A DNA stretch of 51,105 nucleotides from Candidatus Aminicenantota bacterium (lineage in GTDB: Bacteria; Acidobacteriota; Aminicenantia; Aminicenantales; JAFGAV01), in assembly GCA_016933515.1 (NCBI GenBank), contig JAFGAV010000015.1:1-51105 (forward strand), given 5' to 3'. Position 1 is the first letter of the stretch; every line of letters starts with the position of its first letter. Positions 1 to 7,778 of the stretch are shown here, one piece after another. A program made the translations under genes and the position numbers. Under the pieces are notes generated by a model. It searched no databases and was not told the origin of the DNA. It saw only the letters and a program-made list of their open reading frames with translations.

Positions 1-89
1 CCGGCCGGCTGAGCACAGCTCCCCGAAGGGGAGCGTATCGCGAAGCCGACTGAGAAACCCGGAGCTTCCGCAGCGATTCGAACCGCGGA
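1..89 (-). repeat. Copy of the internal hairpin module of the inverted-repeat element
   Basis: Read on the minus strand, bases 62 to 1 match 13012-13072, which is the middle of the complete element at 12917-13195. The two copies differ mainly at a hairpin apex: here a 7-bp stem with a GAA loop (18-34), there a 6-bp stem with a 4-nt loop (13040-13055). Similarity continues more weakly to about base 89. The copy is cut by the window edge, so its outer terminus is not visible. Confidence 0.8.
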
Positions 90-243
90 GGCGCCGAAGC
101 CCTTCCTCCCGCCCTGATCATCAGAACCCCATCATGGGGCACGGCGACGCGCCGCCTCAATCCAAAGCGGCGTCCTGCCGCCGCGCTCCCAAAAAGCATA
201 CTTCACAATCCCGACTCAGGCCGGGAGGGAGGGTCGAGGCGCC
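90..243. repeat. Imperfect inverted repeat, second palindromic family, copy 1
   Basis: Arms at 90-117 and 216-243 are imperfect reverse complements built around CCTTCCTCCCG / CGGGAGGGAGG and end in GGCGCC. The roughly 100 bp between them show no gene. A second copy with shorter spacing lies at 3834-3936. The left arm also carries GGGCTTCGGCGCC (minus strand), which occurs in the other element family, so the two families look modular. It lies just upstream of the promoter of the gene at 295. Confidence 0.7.
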
Positions 244-256
244 GGGCTTCACGGCC

Positions 257-285
257 TTGACGCCTCCGGGACGCCGGAATAAACT
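257..285 (+). promoter_or_regulatory. Sigma70-type promoter of the GT-C-like gene
   Basis: TTGACG at 257-262 and TAAACT at 280-285 are separated by 17 bp. The -10 box ends 9 nt before the ATG at 295 and there is no Shine-Dalgarno sequence, so the transcript would have almost no 5' leader. Confidence 0.65.
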
Positions 286-294
286 TGGCGCGTC

Positions 295-2697
295 ATGAGC
301 CGCAAGCCGCGCAATGTCCCCACGAATCTTCTGTCTTACGCGGCTTTCTTCGTCTTGAGCGGGGGCATCGCTTTCTTCGCGCTCTTTTTCATCCACAGCC
401 GGAAGTTCACCATCCTCGATCATCGCTTCAGCCCCAACCTCTTTCTTTTAGGAGCCGTTTGGCTGGGAACGTTCCTGATCCTGTCCGCACTGGGCAGAAT
501 CGTCAGCCGCCAGGCCTGGAACAAGGACATCCCGCTCGACTTGGGCCGAAAATTCATGCCTCGGCTGGCCGTCTTTTCCCCCCTAACCTTTTTCCTCCTG
601 ACCCCCCTTCTGGCGGCCGGGCCTTACCTGACCCGGGAGGATTTGCGGTCCCGGCTTCTCATCCTGGCCGGACTCGTGATTCTGGCCGTTTTCTTTCTTG
701 CCCTGGCCGGGAAAACCGAGCACCAGCCCGAATGGCGCGGGTGCCTCCGCCGCATCGAGGACCGCATCTCTCGCCTGCCGCGCCGAAAAAAAATCCTCGT
801 CCTCTTTCTGATCGCCTTCCTGGCCTACAACGCCGTTACCCTTGTCCTGATCGCTGAGGGAATCACGTTTTCCGGCGACGAGCCCTACTACCTCATGACC
901 GCCCACAGCCTGTACGCCGACGGGGACATCAACCTGGCCAACAACTACCGCCAGCAGGATCACTTCCAGTTTTATGAAAAGGAAAAGAATCCGCGGCTGA
1001 AACTGGGCGTTTACGGACGGCAGGGCAAGGACCCGGATACGGTCTATCCCATCAACCTGCCGGGCATCTCGGTCCTGTTGCTGCCGTTCTACGCCCTCAG
1101 CCGTCTCGCCGGCGGAGCGGCGAGAATTTTCCTGATCAAAAGCAGCCTGGCCGTCTGGGCCGCGCTGCTCGGCGTCCAGGTCTACCTTCTGGCCAAGCAG
1201 ACCTGGAACCGGGAGCGCCTGGCTCTGACGCTCTGGGCGCTTTACGCTTTCACCGCGCCCGTCCTCTTCTTCGCCGTTCACCTCTATCCCGAGCTGCCCA
1301 TCGCCTTCCTTTCGGTGTTCATCTACCGCAAGGTCACGTCCCGGGACCGCCTGGCCTCCGGACACCTGGTTCTCTTCGGCATCCTCCTGGCGCTTTTTCC
1401 CTGGTTCGGGCTGAAATACAATTTTCTCTTCTGGCCGCTTCTTGCCGTCGCCTCCTATTTCCTGCTCCGGCAGCACCGGGCGCGCTACGGCCTCCTGTGG
1501 CTTCTCCTCCCCGCCCTGGCGGGGCAGGTCCTGTTCGCCTTTTTCACCCATGCCCTCTACGGCACCTTCTCGCCCTTCTCCATTTACGAGGGAATGATGT
1601 CCGCCGAGCAGGCCCGGGCGCTCAAGGACACCGTTCTGGATTACCCCCTGCGCTGGAGGATCGAATCCTTCTTGAACTACTTTCTCGACCAGAGAGACGG
1701 CCTCCTGCTCTATGCGCCCCTTTACTTTTTCATGTTCCTGGGGCTGGTGGAAGCCGTCCGGCGCGCCGGACGCGAGGCCTTGTGCTTCCTCTTTCTCGCC
1801 CTCCCCTTTCTGGCGAGCTACGCCTTTTTCACTCATCGCCAGGGTCACAGCCCCCAGGGCCGGGTCCTGGCGCCCCTGTCCTGGATGGCCGTCATGCTCG
1901 TGGGGCACTTTCTGGCCGGAAACCGCAAGCGTCTTTTCCAGTTCGGTTTCCGTCTCGCAGCCCTGGCGAGCCTCACTCTGGCCGTCCTCCTCGTCCTCCA
2001 TCCCTCGTTTCTCTACCAGCCCACGACGCACGAAGTCACTTCCCGGCCGGGCGATCTTTTCGTCTTTCTGGGCAACATGCGCGTCTTCCCGCCCGCGTTC
2101 CTGCCGTCCTTCATCAAGGCGGACAACAGCCGGTATCTGCCCAACATCATCTGGCCGGTCCTCATCGTTTTCTTCGTCCTGCTCTACCTTTTCCTTCGTC
2201 CCCATGCCGACCTCCCCCGGCTGTTTCGGCCGGCGGCGGCGGCTTTGCTTCTGGGCGCGGGATTCTTCCTCTGGGTCCTCTACCCCCGGCCGGGGCCGTA
2301 TCCCGTCCGCACGGTGCCCTACACTTCCCGGGAGTCGCTGGGCTATTTTCTCTTCCCCATGGGCAGGGGCGTGGTCATGAAGCCCGGCGGGGAAATGTAC
2401 CTCCACCTGGAAAAAGCCTACGATGTGCTGTTCACCTCGCGCCGGCCGCTGGAAGGTCTGACACTCGTCTTCGGTTCGGAAAAAGGCGAGCACAAATGCC
2501 GGATCCGCTTCTTCGATCTTCCGGTTTTTGAAGGCCGGACCTCGTTCGAAAAGCGGGAGGTTGCGATTTCCTCTCCGGCCTTTTCGCGATTCAAACGATA
2601 CAGCCTGTACTCCGTCCGCCTGGAAATCGAAAAGCTTTCGGGGGAGAACATGCTTCTCGACCCGTACTTTTTCGAAGTCGTCCCCCGTTTTCGCTAG
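295..2697 (+). CDS. Polytopic GT-C-fold glycosyltransferase-like membrane protein
   Basis: An 800-residue protein with many hydrophobic helices (for example about 12-35, 48-68, 92-110, 118-138, 166-188, then a run of helices to about 660) and a soluble C-terminal part. The motif GDEPYYL at 194-200 follows a helix and opens a long polar loop. That is the placement of the catalytic acidic motif in the first periplasmic loop of GT-C enzymes such as ArnT and protein mannosyltransferases, which use polyprenyl-phosphate sugars. The sugar and acceptor cannot be read from sequence. The ATG was chosen because it fits the promoter at 257-285; the start looks leaderless. It has no same-strand neighbour nearby. 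The family-level call is good but the enzymatic role is inferred. Confidence 0.72.
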   Translation: MSRKPRNVPTNLLSYAAFFVLSGGIAFFALFFIHSRKFTILDHRFSPNLFLLGAVWLGTFLILSALGRIVSRQAWNKDIPLDLGRKFMPRLAVFSPLTFFLLTPLLAAGPYLTREDLRSRLLILAGLVILAVFFLALAGKTEHQPEWRGCLRRIEDRISRLPRRKKILVLFLIAFLAYNAVTLVLIAEGITFSGDEPYYLMTAHSLYADGDINLANNYRQQDHFQFYEKEKNPRLKLGVYGRQGKDPDTVYPINLPGISVLLLPFYALSRLAGGAARIFLIKSSLAVWAALLGVQVYLLAKQTWNRERLALTLWALYAFTAPVLFFAVHLYPELPIAFLSVFIYRKVTSRDRLASGHLVLFGILLALFPWFGLKYNFLFWPLLAVASYFLLRQHRARYGLLWLLLPALAGQVLFAFFTHALYGTFSPFSIYEGMMSAEQARALKDTVLDYPLRWRIESFLNYFLDQRDGLLLYAPLYFFMFLGLVEAVRRAGREALCFLFLALPFLASYAFFTHRQGHSPQGRVLAPLSWMAVMLVGHFLAGNRKRLFQFGFRLAALASLTLAVLLVLHPSFLYQPTTHEVTSRPGDLFVFLGNMRVFPPAFLPSFIKADNSRYLPNIIWPVLIVFFVLLYLFLRPHADLPRLFRPAAAALLLGAGFFLWVLYPRPGPYPVRTVPYTSRESLGYFLFPMGRGVVMKPGGEMYLHLEKAYDVLFTSRRPLEGLTLVFGSEKGEHKCRIRFFDLPVFEGRTSFEKREVAISSPAFSRFKRYSLYSVRLEIEKLSGENMLLDPYFFEVVPRFR

Positions 2698-2734
2698 CCG
2701 GAGGAAGGGCGGATGCGCCGCCGGCCGTCCGCCT

Positions 2735-3775
2735 TCAGGGAGATTTCTTTTTTCGCAGGAGGGGCGTGGGGACGACGAAACGGGGATAGGCGTTCATGGC
2801 CAGATCCAAACCCGCCTCCCCACGCCGGGCGCAGCGTTTCCAGGCCAAGGCGCCCACCATGGCGGCGTTGTCGGTGCACAGCTTGGGAGAGGGGAGAAAA
2901 ACTTCCAGACTCCGTTCCCGGGCGAATTCCTTAAAAGCTCGGCGGAGCCTTGCGTTTCGGGCGACTCCTCCCGAAAGGACAAGGCTGCGTGGAGGATGCC
3001 GGTCGGCGGCTCGTCCCAGATTGTCGAGGACGGCCCGAACAACGGCCTGCTCGAAAGCGGCCAGAAAATCCGGAAGTCTGGGGTGCGTTTTGTCGAGGCC
3101 CTTCTCCCGGATATGGCGCAGGGCCGCTGTTTTGAGACCGCTGAAACTGAAATCCAGGCTCCGGTCGGTCATCTGCGGCGAGGCGAAAGGGAAAGCCCGC
3201 GGATCGCCGCCGGCGCCCAGCTTTTCGATGACCGGGCCGCCCGGGTAGCCCAGATCGAGAAATTTCGCCACCTTGTCGAGCGCCTCGCCCGCCGCGTCGT
3301 CGCGCGTCCGGCCCAGAAGACGGTATTCCAGTTCTCCGTCCATAAGATAAATCGAGGTGTGGCCGCCCGAAACGACCGACGCCAGACAGGGAAAGGACGC
3401 GCCGGAACTCCCAATGAGCGCCGCCTCGATATGCGCCTCGATGTGATCGATGCCCAGAAGAGGCCGGCGGCGGGAGTACGCCAAAGCCTTGGCGAAGGAC
3501 AAGCCGACGAGAAGCGATCCGATGAGGCCCGGACCCTGGGTGACGGCGAAGAGATCGATCTCCCCGACCGAGACTCCGGCCTGGTCCAGGGCTTCGCGGA
3601 CGACCCATCCGATCGTGCTCTCGTGCCGGCGCGAAGCGAGCTCTGGAACCACTCCTCCATAAGGAGCGTGGATCGCGTCCTGGGAAAGGACGACGTTGCT
3701 TCGGATCGACGCCGCGCCGTCCAGAACGGCGGCCGACGTCTCGTCGCAGGAAGTCTCTATGGCCAGCAAGAACAT
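2735..3775 (-). CDS. tsaD: tRNA N6-adenosine threonylcarbamoyltransferase TsaD
   Basis: A 346-residue Kae1/TsaD family protein, the usual length. It transfers the threonylcarbamoyl group to A37 of ANN-decoding tRNAs, with TsaB and TsaE (not in this window). It starts with the ASKHA nucleotide-binding motif AIETSCDETSAAVLDG (5-20). Metal ligands are seen as HIEAH (H111, H115) and D302 in LCTDNAAM; GPGL at 81-84 and SGGH at 136-139 are also present. The frame stays open for 39 codons upstream, but the family start is the ATG at 3775. A TTGCCC-N17-TAACAT promoter ends 10 nt before it. No Shine-Dalgarno is visible. Confidence 0.97.
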   Translation of the reverse strand: MFLLAIETSCDETSAAVLDGAASIRSNVVLSQDAIHAPYGGVVPELASRRHESTIGWVVREALDQAGVSVGEIDLFAVTQGPGLIGSLLVGLSFAKALAYSRRRPLLGIDHIEAHIEAALIGSSGASFPCLASVVSGGHTSIYLMDGELEYRLLGRTRDDAAGEALDKVAKFLDLGYPGGPVIEKLGAGGDPRAFPFASPQMTDRSLDFSFSGLKTAALRHIREKGLDKTHPRLPDFLAAFEQAVVRAVLDNLGRAADRHPPRSLVLSGGVARNARLRRAFKEFARERSLEVFLPSPKLCTDNAAMVGALAWKRCARRGEAGLDLAMNAYPRFVVPTPLLRKKKSP

Positions 3776-3785
3776 CGCATAAGGT

Positions 3786-3814
3786 ATGTTAGGGGAAAAG
3801 TCTCGCCCGGGCAA
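3786..3814 (-). promoter_or_regulatory. Promoter of tsaD
   Basis: On the minus strand TTGCCC (3814-3809), a 17-bp spacer and TAACAT (3791-3786), ending 10 nt before the start at 3775. The -35 is a partial match. Confidence 0.5.
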
Positions 3815-3833
3815 TCCCGCCTTTTTTTCAACC

Positions 3834-3936
3834 GCGCCGCCGAGGCCCTTCCTCCCGGCCTGATCAACCGAACCGCGCTCCTGGAGAGCCACGGCTCCGT
3901 CCGGCCTTTTCAGGCCGGGAGGGAGGGCCGAAGCGC
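3834..3936. repeat. Imperfect inverted repeat, second palindromic family, copy 2
   Basis: Arms at 3834-3863 and 3910-3936 are near reverse complements sharing the CCTTCCTCCCGGCCTGA core with the copy at 90-243, with a shorter loop of about 46 bp. It lies between the tsaD promoter and the end of mtnA, where it could form a large hairpin in mtnA read-through RNA. No T-run follows it. Confidence 0.72.
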
Positions 3937-4014
3937 CATGAGCGCCGTGACAGCCTCAGTCAAAAAAGCACCGCTGTAAAAGTCCGCGTGCGGAAAGAAA
4001 CCGTCTGGAAACTT

Positions 4015-5046
4015 TTAGGAGCGGCCGAGGGACCGAAGCGTCCGTTCGAAGGAAGGGCGCGCGATCCCGTGCTCGGTGATGATGCCGGCGATGAGACGGG
4101 CGGGCGTGACGTCAAAGGCCGGGTTCCGCGCCGGCGTATCGGGGGGTGCGACGGGCCGGCCGCCGAAGTTCCGAACCTCGTCCTCGCTCCGTTCTTCGAC
4201 CGGGATCCCTTCTCCGTCGGCCAGAGAAAAATCCACGGTGCTTACGGGGGCGGCGACATAGAACGGAATCCCGTGCTCGCGGGCCAGGACGGCCAGGGAA
4301 TAAGTGCCGATTTTGTTGGCCGTGTCGCCGTTGCGGGCGACCCGGTCCGCGCCGACCAAAGCCAGGCCGACTTCGCCTCCCTTCATCAGCCAGCCGGCCG
4401 CGCCGTCGGTGATGAGGACATGCGGGATTCCCAGCCGGCGAAGCTCCCAGCAGGTCAGGCGCGCGCCCTGAAGATAAGGCCTCGTCTCGTCCACCACCAC
4501 GCGGACCTTCCGGCCCTCCTCGAACGCGGCGCGGACGATGCCCAGGGCCGTGCCGTATCCCGCCGTGGCCAGTCCGCCGGTGTTGCAATGCGTGATGACG
4601 CTCATCCCGTCCCGGATGAGGCTCCGGCCTGCAGAGCCGATGCGCTTATTGATGTCGATGTCTTCGGCTTCGACGGCCAGGGCTTCCGCTTCGAGCCGGC
4701 TTGTCATCTCCTCCGGACTCGCATCCCTGTTTTGCTCAAAAACGGACTTCATCCTCTCCAGCGCCCAGAAAAGGTTGCGGGCCGTCGGCCGCGTGCGCCT
4801 CAGCCGTTCCGTAACGCGGTTGAAAGCGTCTTCCGTCCGCCCGCTTTTCGCTTCCCTTCCGAATCCCAAGGCCACGCCCATGGCCGCCGCGACGCCGATG
4901 GCCGGCGCGCCCCGGATGGCCATGTTCTCGATGGCCTCGGCCACGTCCTCATGGCTCCGGCATTCCACGTAGGCTTCTTTCTCCGGAAGAAGACGCTGGT
5001 CGATCATGATCACCCGGCCGTCGCGCCATTCGATCGTCGGAAGCAT
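4015..5046 (-). CDS. mtnA: S-methyl-5-thioribose-1-phosphate isomerase MtnA
   Basis: 343 residues, typical for the family. MtnA converts 5-methylthioribose-1-phosphate to 5-methylthioribulose-1-phosphate in the methionine salvage pathway. Family motifs are intact: IRGAPAIG (44-51), the catalytic Cys in HCNTGG (C154), the catalytic Asp in GADR (D234), and NKIGTY (244-249). It resembles eIF2B alpha-type subunits, but the HCNTGG and GADR motifs favour MtnA. No other salvage genes lie beside it. The ATG at 5046 is preceded by TAAAAT at exactly 6 nt, so transcription would start at the start codon itself. Confidence 0.95.
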   Translation of the reverse strand: MLPTIEWRDGRVIMIDQRLLPEKEAYVECRSHEDVAEAIENMAIRGAPAIGVAAAMGVALGFGREAKSGRTEDAFNRVTERLRRTRPTARNLFWALERMKSVFEQNRDASPEEMTSRLEAEALAVEAEDIDINKRIGSAGRSLIRDGMSVITHCNTGGLATAGYGTALGIVRAAFEEGRKVRVVVDETRPYLQGARLTCWELRRLGIPHVLITDGAAGWLMKGGEVGLALVGADRVARNGDTANKIGTYSLAVLAREHGIPFYVAAPVSTVDFSLADGEGIPVEERSEDEVRNFGGRPVAPPDTPARNPAFDVTPARLIAGIITEHGIARPSFERTLRSLGRS

Positions 5047-5052
5047 GGGGCT

Positions 5053-5058
5053 ATTTTA
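5053..5058 (-). promoter_or_regulatory. -10 box of a probable leaderless mtnA promoter
   Basis: TAAAAT on the minus strand, separated from the ATG at 5046 by 6 nt. The -35 region is poorly matched, so only the -10 is called. Confidence 0.5.
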
Positions 5059-5255
5059 CAGCAATCGCCGGACATCTCCTAAACGTCTTTCAGATCTTCA
5101 ATGGGACAAAACCCCGTGGGGAGGGCCCCGGCGCCCGGCGCGGTTCCCATCGCTGCGGAAGCGCCGGTTTTCGGCAAAGGGCACAGCGCCGCCGAAACCC
5201 AAGCCCTTTTGCTCCAAACAACGTCTCCTTTTCGTCCCAAAACCGCACCCGTGCC

Positions 5256-5284
5256 TTGACTTTTTCAGGTGAGTCGGATAACGT
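5256..5284 (+). promoter_or_regulatory. Promoter of the tatA operon
   Basis: TTGACT (5256-5261), a 17-bp spacer and TAACGT (5279-5284) lie 40 nt upstream of tatA. The rest of the 5059-5255 intergenic stretch is GC-rich and shows no gene. Confidence 0.65.
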
Positions 5285-5324
5285 GAAAATACCGCGCTGC
5301 TGGCGGCAAACAGAGGAGGAAACG

Positions 5325-5525
5325 ATGTTTCTGCTCGGACCGATCGGCCACCAGGAGCTGCTCATCATCCTCGCCCTGGCGCTTCTGATCTTCGGCGCCA
5401 AGAAGCTGCCCGACCTGGGGAGATCCCTCGGCGAAGGCATCAAAAACTTCAAGAAATCGATCTCCGGCAAGGAGAAAAGCGACGGCACGTCCGACAAGCC
5501 CTCTTCGAGTTCCAAGGACGAATGA
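5325..5525 (+). CDS. tatA: Sec-independent translocase subunit TatA/TatE
   Basis: 66 residues. A short N-terminal stretch leads to one membrane helix (about 11-24), the hinge FGAKKLPDLGRSLGEG, an amphipathic helix, and a charged Ser/Lys tail. That is the TatA/E layout for the twin-arginine translocation pore; TatB is longer and TatC is absent here. The start is fixed by GAGGAGG at 5313-5319; the frame is open upstream but includes promoter sequence. The stop overlaps the next start as ATGA. At least one exported substrate is encoded nearby, the twin-arginine aldo/keto reductase at 27298. Confidence 0.95.
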   Translation: MFLLGPIGHQELLIILALALLIFGAKKLPDLGRSLGEGIKNFKKSISGKEKSDGTSDKPSSSSKDE

Positions 5526-6721
5526 AACGGACGATCGAAAAGCTCCACCACGAGCGCGTGGAGAAGGAACAGGATTGGCTTCGGCGCTTCCAACAGCTTG
5601 AACGCGCCGCCCGCGACCTCACGAAGGGGAAGGCGTTCGTCCGGATCGACGAACGCCTCGACAAACTGGAAAAGACTCTCGCCTCGAACGCCGGCTTAGA
5701 AGCCGCCGCCCCCGATCTCCTGGATGCGCTCCGCGACATGAGGGGCGTCCAGGCGCAGGGGCTGGATTCGCTTCAAACCCTGGCCGGACTCCTCTCCGAG
5801 CTCCATCGCCTCGGGTTCGAGCTCGGGGACGCGCGCGACAGGGAATGGGACGCCCTCGGCTCGAATCACGTCGGGATGATCTTCAAGAGCATGGAGTGGC
5901 GGGTGGAGAAGCTCGCCGCCGCATACGACGACGTCAGCCTCCTGATGCGCTCCTTTCTGGCCCTGGAGGACAAACTTGGGCGCCTCTTGGCCGTCCTGGA
6001 GAAGAAAAATATGCCCACTCCCCGGGAGGCCGCGGACCTGCTCGAACCGATCCGCGATTGGCGCTACGCCGGTTTCGAGACCCGCTTCCGCGGCGGGGAA
6101 GAGGACATCCGCCGCCAACAGAAGGCCTATCTGGAACTCTTCCCCCAGGGCGGGCGCGTGCTCGACCTCGGCTGCGGACGAGGGGAGTTCATGGACATGC
6201 TTAGGGAAAACGGCCTTCGGTCTTTGGGCGTGGACCTCAACAGCCAGATGGTCGGCCTGTGCCTGGACAAAGGCCTGGACTGCCGCCGCGGCGATCTTTT
6301 GGAGGTCCTGGCCGGAGAGCCCGATCGGTCTCTCGACGGCGTGTTTTCTTCTCAGGTCGTCGAGCACCTGGGACCGGAAGCCATCCGCCGCCTCGTCGAA
6401 CTCGCCTTCCAGAAACTCAAAAGCGGAGGGACGCTCGTTCTGGAAACGGTCAATCCCCTGTCCGTGTTCGCCCTGGTCCACATTTACTTTCTCGACATGT
6501 CCCACCGGACACCCGTCCATCCCCAGGCCCTGCGGTTCCTCCTCGAGTCCGCGGGATTCGAGAACGTCGAACTCCGCGAATCCCAGCCGCTGGAGGCCGA
6601 GCGGCTGCAGGCCCTGCCCGCGTCCGCCGAGGCGTCCGACATCCTCAACCGGAATATCGACAGCCTGAACGCGCTTCTTTTCGCCCCGCCCAACTTCGCC
6701 GCCGTGGGCCGAAAACCATGA
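5522..6721 (+). CDS. Coiled-coil class I SAM methyltransferase
   Basis: 399 residues. The first 180 are charged, heptad-like and probably coiled-coil. A Rossmann methyltransferase domain follows with motif I VLDLGCGRGEF (213-223), the acidic loop GVDLN (236-240), and SQVVEHL (277-283). The later HRTPVHPQALRFLLESAGF block is typical of methyltransferases found in O-antigen and surface-polysaccharide clusters, some of which cap chains or set their length. The substrate is not evident here and no glycan cluster is present. Translation is coupled to tatA (ATGA at 5522-5525) and to the ROK kinase downstream (ATGA at 6718-6721), so the three genes form one operon. Confidence 0.85.
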   Translation: MKRTIEKLHHERVEKEQDWLRRFQQLERAARDLTKGKAFVRIDERLDKLEKTLASNAGLEAAAPDLLDALRDMRGVQAQGLDSLQTLAGLLSELHRLGFELGDARDREWDALGSNHVGMIFKSMEWRVEKLAAAYDDVSLLMRSFLALEDKLGRLLAVLEKKNMPTPREAADLLEPIRDWRYAGFETRFRGGEEDIRRQQKAYLELFPQGGRVLDLGCGRGEFMDMLRENGLRSLGVDLNSQMVGLCLDKGLDCRRGDLLEVLAGEPDRSLDGVFSSQVVEHLGPEAIRRLVELAFQKLKSGGTLVLETVNPLSVFALVHIYFLDMSHRTPVHPQALRFLLESAGFENVELRESQPLEAERLQALPASAEASDILNRNIDSLNALLFAPPNFAAVGRKP

Positions 6722-7629
6722 GCCCCAAGGTCTTCGCCGGGTTCGATCTGGGCGGCACGAACCTCAAATACGGGCTCGTGGCCGAGTCGGGCGAAGTCCT
6801 GGAAAAATCCTCCGCACCCACGCCGAAAACGTTTTCCGGCGTGCTGGACGTCATCGCCTCGGTTTGGAACGAGCTCCGCCGGCGGACGAAAAACCGTCCC
6901 GCGGCGGCGGGATTCGGATTTCCCGGCATCTACAGCCGCGTTGACCGACGCATTCTCCAGTCGCCCAACTGTCCCAGCCTGGACAACGTCGACCTGGAAG
7001 CCGCCTTGGAACGCCTCCTCAACGTCCCTTTCCGCGTGGACAACGACGCCAACATGGCCGCCTACGGCGAATGGCGCTGCGGCGCGGGACGCGGCGTGTC
7101 CAGCATGGTGCATCTCACGATCGGGACGGGAATCGGATCGGGCATCATCCTCGACGGCTCGCTGTGGCGCGGACGCTGCGGATTCGCCGGCGAGCTGGGG
7201 CACATCACCGTCAATCCCGAAGGGGACCGCTGCGCCTGCGGCAACCAGGGCTGTCTGGAAACCGAGGCCGCCGCCCCCAAAATCGTCCGCAACTACAAGG
7301 ATCTGAGCAAAACGAAACGGGCCGTCACGGCCGAGGACGTTTTCGAAAAAGCGGCCCGGGGAGAGGTGGCCGCGATCAAGGCCTTCGGCATCGCCGGGAC
7401 CTATCTGGGCATCGCCCTGGGAATCGTCATCAACATGCTCAATCCGGAAAAAATCGTCCTCGGCGGCGGCGTGATGACCACCGGGGATTTCCTCCTCCCG
7501 CCCGCCGTGGAGGAAGCCGCCCGCCGGAGCTACCGTGCGTCCTTCGCCTGCTGCTCGATCGAGAAAGCCCTTCTCGGAAACGACGCCGGTCTCATCGGCG
7601 CCGCACTCCGGGCGGGCGCCAAAGAGTGA
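6718..7629 (+). CDS. ROK-family sugar kinase (glucokinase-like)
   Basis: 303 residues. It has the phosphate-binding motif FDLGGTNLKYGL (9-20), the catalytic Asp in NDANMAAYGE (D110), IGTGIGSG (135-142), and the ROK zinc site ELGH (H162) with CACGNQGC (C172, C174, C179). The absence of an N-terminal helix-turn-helix separates it from ROK repressors. The family phosphorylates glucose or N-acetyl sugars in the cytoplasm with ATP; the exact sugar is unknown. The start was chosen at 6718 because the protein begins with the family N-terminus there and overlaps the preceding stop by ATGA. The frame is open further upstream inside the methyltransferase gene. Confidence 0.92.
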   Translation: MSPKVFAGFDLGGTNLKYGLVAESGEVLEKSSAPTPKTFSGVLDVIASVWNELRRRTKNRPAAAGFGFPGIYSRVDRRILQSPNCPSLDNVDLEAALERLLNVPFRVDNDANMAAYGEWRCGAGRGVSSMVHLTIGTGIGSGIILDGSLWRGRCGFAGELGHITVNPEGDRCACGNQGCLETEAAAPKIVRNYKDLSKTKRAVTAEDVFEKAARGEVAAIKAFGIAGTYLGIALGIVINMLNPEKIVLGGGVMTTGDFLLPPAVEEAARRSYRASFACCSIEKALLGNDAGLIGAALRAGAKE

Positions 7630-7689
7630 ATCCCCATTCCGGATGAGCGCGTTATTCAAAAAGAGCCCTTCGATGCGAGGCGGCGGTTG

Positions 7690-7698
7690 TGGTATATT
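7690..7698 (+). promoter_or_regulatory. Extended -10 promoter of the TonB-dependent receptor
   Basis: TGGTATATT fits an extended -10 (TGnTATAAT-like). It lies about 80 nt upstream of the ATG at 7779, leaving a normal leader. No convincing -35 is seen. Confidence 0.45.
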
Positions 7699-7778
7699 GC
7701 CTCCCTGAACCATCGCCCCTGAAGCTTTTTCGCCGCCCGAGAAACGATAAATCGAAAAAGCCGATGAAAGGATTGCGG

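Noticed and set aside
583..2493. 636-residue antisense open frame under the GT-C gene
   Set aside because: It is low-complexity (Glu/Gly/Arg/Gln-rich) and is the mirror of high-GC third positions in a clear membrane protein on the plus strand.
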